The notes under the pieces: model-generated | Told to the model about the DNA's origin: nothing | Databases searched by the model: none | What the model saw: only the letters and a program-made list of their open reading frames with translations | Made by a program: the position numbers and the translations under genes | NCBI GenBank assembly: GCA_030531285.1 | Contig: JAUNNW010000065.1 | Span: 1-7,605 of the forward strand | Reading direction: 5' to 3' | Origin: Synergistaceae bacterium | Lineage (GTDB): Bacteria > Synergistota > Synergistia > Synergistales > Synergistaceae | Length of the DNA: 7,605 nucleotides | In this document: one piece after another, positions 5,488-7,605 of the stretch | Layout of the letters: each line of letters opens with the position of its first letter | Position numbering within the stretch: position 1 is the first letter of the stretch

Positions 5488-6131
5488 CTGTAATCTTCCT
5501 GTTTGTGTTTGTAGCGTGAGGCAAGCTCTTCAAGTACGTCTGTGAACGGTACTTCCGTATTCATACAGGCGACAAGCAAATGATAGAGAAGGTCTGCTGC
5601 TTCGTAACGGAAATTGTCTTTGTCCTTTACTGCGCAGGCGAGGGCGGTTTCAAGCCCTTCTTCGCCGACTTTCTGCGCAACGCGTTTTGAACCTTTTGAA
5701 AGCAGTTTTGCCGTGTAGCTTTCTTCCGGTGAGTCATAGCGCCTTTTGTTAAGGTAACGCCACAGCCTTCCGAGGAAGGTCATCGCCGTTGAGTTCTCTT
5801 TGCCGGCAAGCGTTGTAAAGAAACAGGAATCTGCACCTGTGTGGCAGGCAGGTCCCTGAGGCTCTGCGATTGCAAGAAGTGTGTCTCCGTCGCAGTCAAG
5901 ACGCAGCTCTTTTACGCGCATAAAGTTTCCGCTTGTTGCGCCCTTGTGCCATATTTCTTTGCGCGAACGGCTCCAAAATACGAGTTCGCCCTTTTCTTCC
6001 GTGAGTCTGAGCGATTCTTCGTTTGCGTAGGCGAGCATAAGTACCTCGCCTGAAATGCAGTCCTGAACTACAACCGGAACAAGCCCTTTTTCATCGAACT
6101 TAATTTTTGAAAAATCAATTTTGTCTGCCAT
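5475..6131 (-). CDS. hisI: Bifunctional phosphoribosyl-AMP cyclohydrolase / phosphoribosyl-ATP pyrophosphatase HisIE
   Basis: A fusion protein (HisIE) of 218 residues carrying the second and third steps of the pathway. Residues 1 to about 110 are the HisI cyclohydrolase: FWSRSRKEIWHKGATSGN (52-69), the metal-binding DCDGD (79-83), and the zinc cysteines 96 and 103 in ACHTGADSCF. Residues about 118-218 are the HisE pyrophosphatase: SYTAKLLSKG (138-147), KVGEEGLET (154-162) and EAADLLYHLLV (177-187), with the acidic residues that bind magnesium. ATG at 6131 follows the hisA stop by one base, with AAGGA upstream in the end of hisA. All key residues are present. Unusually, it sits before hisH-hisF rather than last in the operon. 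Confidence 0.97.
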   Translation of the reverse strand: MADKIDFSKIKFDEKGLVPVVVQDCISGEVLMLAYANEESLRLTEEKGELVFWSRSRKEIWHKGATSGNFMRVKELRLDCDGDTLLAIAEPQGPACHTGADSCFFTTLAGKENSTAMTFLGRLWRYLNKRRYDSPEESYTAKLLSKGSKRVAQKVGEEGLETALACAVKDKDNFRYEAADLLYHLLVACMNTEVPFTDVLEELASRYKHKQEDYRCSE

Positions 6132-6132
6132 T

Positions 6133-6846
6133 TTATTTTCCTTTCACTGCCGTAAGAGCTTCTTCAAGAGTAATGCCGCCCTCGTAAAGGCTTTTGCCTA
6201 TGACGGCACCGGCTGCGCCTGTTTCAGCAAGCATTTTCAAATCGCTTACGGAAGTGATTCCGCCCGCTGCGACTATTTCATGATTGTCGCTGACAAGCGG
6301 CTCGTACAGTTCCCGCCTTGCGCCTTCCATTTTACCGTCCCGCTCCGTGTCCGTTACGAGAAATACGTTGTAGCCGCAGATTTTCAGCTTTTTAATTTCA
6401 TCGAGCGGCAGGGAATCCGTTCCCTTAAGCCAGCCTGAATGAACGACTTTGCCGTTCTTTACGTCGACTGAAGGCATAACGGCGCTTCCGAAGCGGTCGA
6501 AAAGCCTTGCCGGCGCGTCCTTGTCCGTGAAAAGCAGACTGCCTACCATAACGCGTCCGGCTCCCGCCGAAAGCGCGTCCGCAACAGCTTCTTCCGAGCG
6601 AAGCCCTCCGCCGTACTGAACGTACATGCCGAGTTTAGCTATACTTTCAAGAATATTGAGGTGGCAGGGATGCCCCTGCTTTGCTCCCTCAAGGTCAACA
6701 ACGTGAATATACGCGCAGCCTGCGTCCATAAACTGCTTTGCCGTATCCAGCGCGTCCACGCCGTAATCCCTGCGCGTGTCAAAATCGCCCTGCGTAAGGC
6801 GGACGACCTTTCCTCCGAAAAGGTCTATCGCCGGAAGGAGAATCAC
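6133..6846 (-). CDS. hisA: ProFAR isomerase HisA
   Basis: HisA catalyses the Amadori-type conversion of ProFAR to PRFAR, the substrate of HisF/HisH. The (beta/alpha)8 barrel has 237 residues when started at GTG 6846. That start overlaps the hisB stop as GTGA, a typical coupled junction, and gives the family's usual N-terminus (M)ILLPAIDLFGGKVVRL. An upstream in-frame ATG at 6906 would add 20 residues foreign to the family (MPQAGSRARTGKSK...) and overlap hisB by over 60 bases. Catalytic Asp8 (PAIDL) and Asp128 (SVDVKNGKV), the phosphate loops YGGGLR (78-83) and AAGGIT (193-198), and the loop DTERDG (166-171) are all present. Only a weak AAGGGG ribosome site is seen, which fits reliance on coupling. 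Confidence 0.96.
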   Translation of the reverse strand: MILLPAIDLFGGKVVRLTQGDFDTRRDYGVDALDTAKQFMDAGCAYIHVVDLEGAKQGHPCHLNILESIAKLGMYVQYGGGLRSEEAVADALSAGAGRVMVGSLLFTDKDAPARLFDRFGSAVMPSVDVKNGKVVHSGWLKGTDSLPLDEIKKLKICGYNVFLVTDTERDGKMEGARRELYEPLVSDNHEIVAAGGITSVSDLKMLAETGAAGAVIGKSLYEGGITLEEALTAVKGK

Positions 6847-7412
6847 AGCCAGAGCCCCTTTGTGCTTGGATTTGCCTGTGCGGGCACGAGAGCCTGCTTG
6901 AGGCACATTCCTACAGATTTGAAAACTGCTTCCGCTGCGTGGTGCGAATTGTCGGTTTTCAGCAGGTCAATATGCAGCGTAAGCCCTGCTTCGCGCGCAA
7001 AGCCCCTGAAAAACTCAGGCACAAGTTCAAGGTCAAAATCGGCAGCCTTTTCCGTCGGGAAATTTCCCGTCCAGTAAAGAGCGCCGCGACCGCTGAAATC
7101 AAGCGCTGTCTGAACGAGAGAACCGTCCATCGGAAGCAGAAAACCGTAGCGTTCAATCGGACGCTCTTTAGCGACTTCACGCAGAGCCTGGCCGAGCGCA
7201 ATTCCGACGTCCTCTGTGAGATGATGATAATCTATCTCAACATCGCCGTGCGCTTTAAGGCATATTCCGAGCCCTGCCCTGTGGCAGAGCAAATCAAGCA
7301 TGTGGTTCAGAAAACCGCAATTCGTCTCTATGACGCGTCCGGCTGATGCCGGATGTTCAAGCATGAGCGAAATCTGTGTTTCTTTCGTGTTTCTCTCAAT
7401 TTTTGCTTCCAT
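6843..7412 (-). CDS. hisB: Imidazoleglycerol-phosphate dehydratase HisB (monofunctional)
   Basis: HisB removes water from imidazole glycerol phosphate to give imidazole acetol phosphate, using two manganese ions. It has 189 residues and is the dehydratase only, without the N-terminal phosphatase domain of the E. coli protein, so a separate histidinol phosphatase is needed. The metal ligands are all visible: His37 (FLNHML), His63-His64 and Glu67 (YHHLTED), His147 (LTLHIDL), His157-His158 and Glu161 (SHHAAEAVFK). The segment usually written MDE reads M-D-G (residues 95-97). The end is STKGLWL, versus the common STKGVL. ATG at 7412 has AGGAGG six bases upstream, inside the end of hisG, and follows the hisG stop by one base. 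The stop overlaps the hisA GTG start. Confidence 0.96.
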   Translation of the reverse strand: MEAKIERNTKETQISLMLEHPASAGRVIETNCGFLNHMLDLLCHRAGLGICLKAHGDVEIDYHHLTEDVGIALGQALREVAKERPIERYGFLLPMDGSLVQTALDFSGRGALYWTGNFPTEKAADFDLELVPEFFRGFAREAGLTLHIDLLKTDNSHHAAEAVFKSVGMCLKQALVPAQANPSTKGLWL

Positions 7413-7413
7413 T

Positions 7414-7605
7414 TCAAGCCTCCTGCTTTTCAGCCGCAAAACGCAGTGCGGCAACAATGTCCTTCAACTCATTCCAGCGGGTGTGAATTGTTCCCGCCGC
7501 TGAAACAAGCCGCATAGAAACCGGCATAATCTCTTTTATGACTACCAGACCGTTTGCTTTCAGCGTGCTTCCTGTCTGCACAATGTCAAAAATTACGTCG
7601 CTGAG
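7414..7605 (-). CDS. hisG: ATP phosphoribosyltransferase HisG, C-terminal end only (5' end beyond window)
   Basis: The last 63 residues of a gene entering from the right edge, read from the reverse complement. The sequence LSDVIFDIVQTGSTLKANGL followed by V-V-I-K-E-I-M and S-M-R-L-V is the typical end of the HisG catalytic core; TGSTL is the PRPP-binding phosphate loop. HisG performs the first, committed step, joining ATP and PRPP. The protein stops soon after the core (ending AALRFAAEKQEA), so it lacks the roughly 75-residue regulatory domain of the long form. Short HisG enzymes work with the regulatory subunit HisZ. The stop is one base before the hisB ATG, and the hisB ribosome site lies in its last codons. 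The upstream part, the promoter and any leader lie outside the window. Confidence 0.92.
   Translation of the reverse strand, partial: LSDVIFDIVQTGSTLKANGLVVIKEIMPVSMRLVSAAGTIHTRWNELKDIVAALRFAAEKQEA

Noticed and set aside
6661..7346. Two plus-strand frames of about 135 residues opposite hisA and hisB
   Set aside because: Antisense to complete, well-conserved his genes, with no ribosome site or domain.
1..7605. CRISPR array, tRNA or rRNA genes, insertion sequence ends
   Set aside because: No spaced direct repeats outside the ankyrin coding repeats, no tRNA-like cloverleaf or rRNA sequence, and no transposase or terminal inverted repeats were seen on reading both strands.

Overview
The window is ordinary bacterial chromosome with roughly balanced base composition, compact genes, good Shine-Dalgarno sites and ATG/GTG starts. 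It has two halves: an accessory stretch on the left (about 1-4060) and a tightly packed histidine-biosynthesis operon on the minus strand on the right (about 4115-7605). The organism cannot be named from the sequence. A fused hisIE, a short-form HisG and the unusual his gene order fit an anaerobic or gut-type bacterium. Synergistota came to mind from the overall style, but that is an impression, not a result.

Left half. Position 1 lies inside a RhuM-family gene (+) that ends at 936. It is followed by a two-way terminator hairpin and then, convergently on the minus strand, an orphan AAA ATPase of the DUF4143 type (1087-2313) with its own near-consensus promoter at 2348-2376. From a 251-base divergent spacer, three small plus-strand genes follow: a strongly acidic ankyrin-repeat protein (2565-3293), a secreted protein resembling the surface-adhesin E type (3386-3838), and a 59-residue single-pass membrane protein (3880-4059). 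The ankyrin gene has a candidate structured leader of about 100 bases. A perfect 10-bp stem at 4068-4091 separates this group from the convergent his operon.

Right half. Reading leftward, the order is hisG (C-terminal end only) - hisB - hisA - hisIE - hisH - hisF. All junctions are 1-base gaps or short overlaps, which implies one transcript with translational coupling. Together these genes cover the first pathway step (HisG), the two HisIE steps, HisA isomerisation, the HisH/HisF imidazole glycerol phosphate synthase and HisB dehydration. hisD, hisC and the phosphatase are not in the window. The visible HisG end stops without the long-form regulatory domain, so a HisZ partner is expected elsewhere.

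The his genes are secure. The most interesting material is the ankyrin / secreted / membrane trio with its leader and mini-ORFs, for which no function can be assigned.
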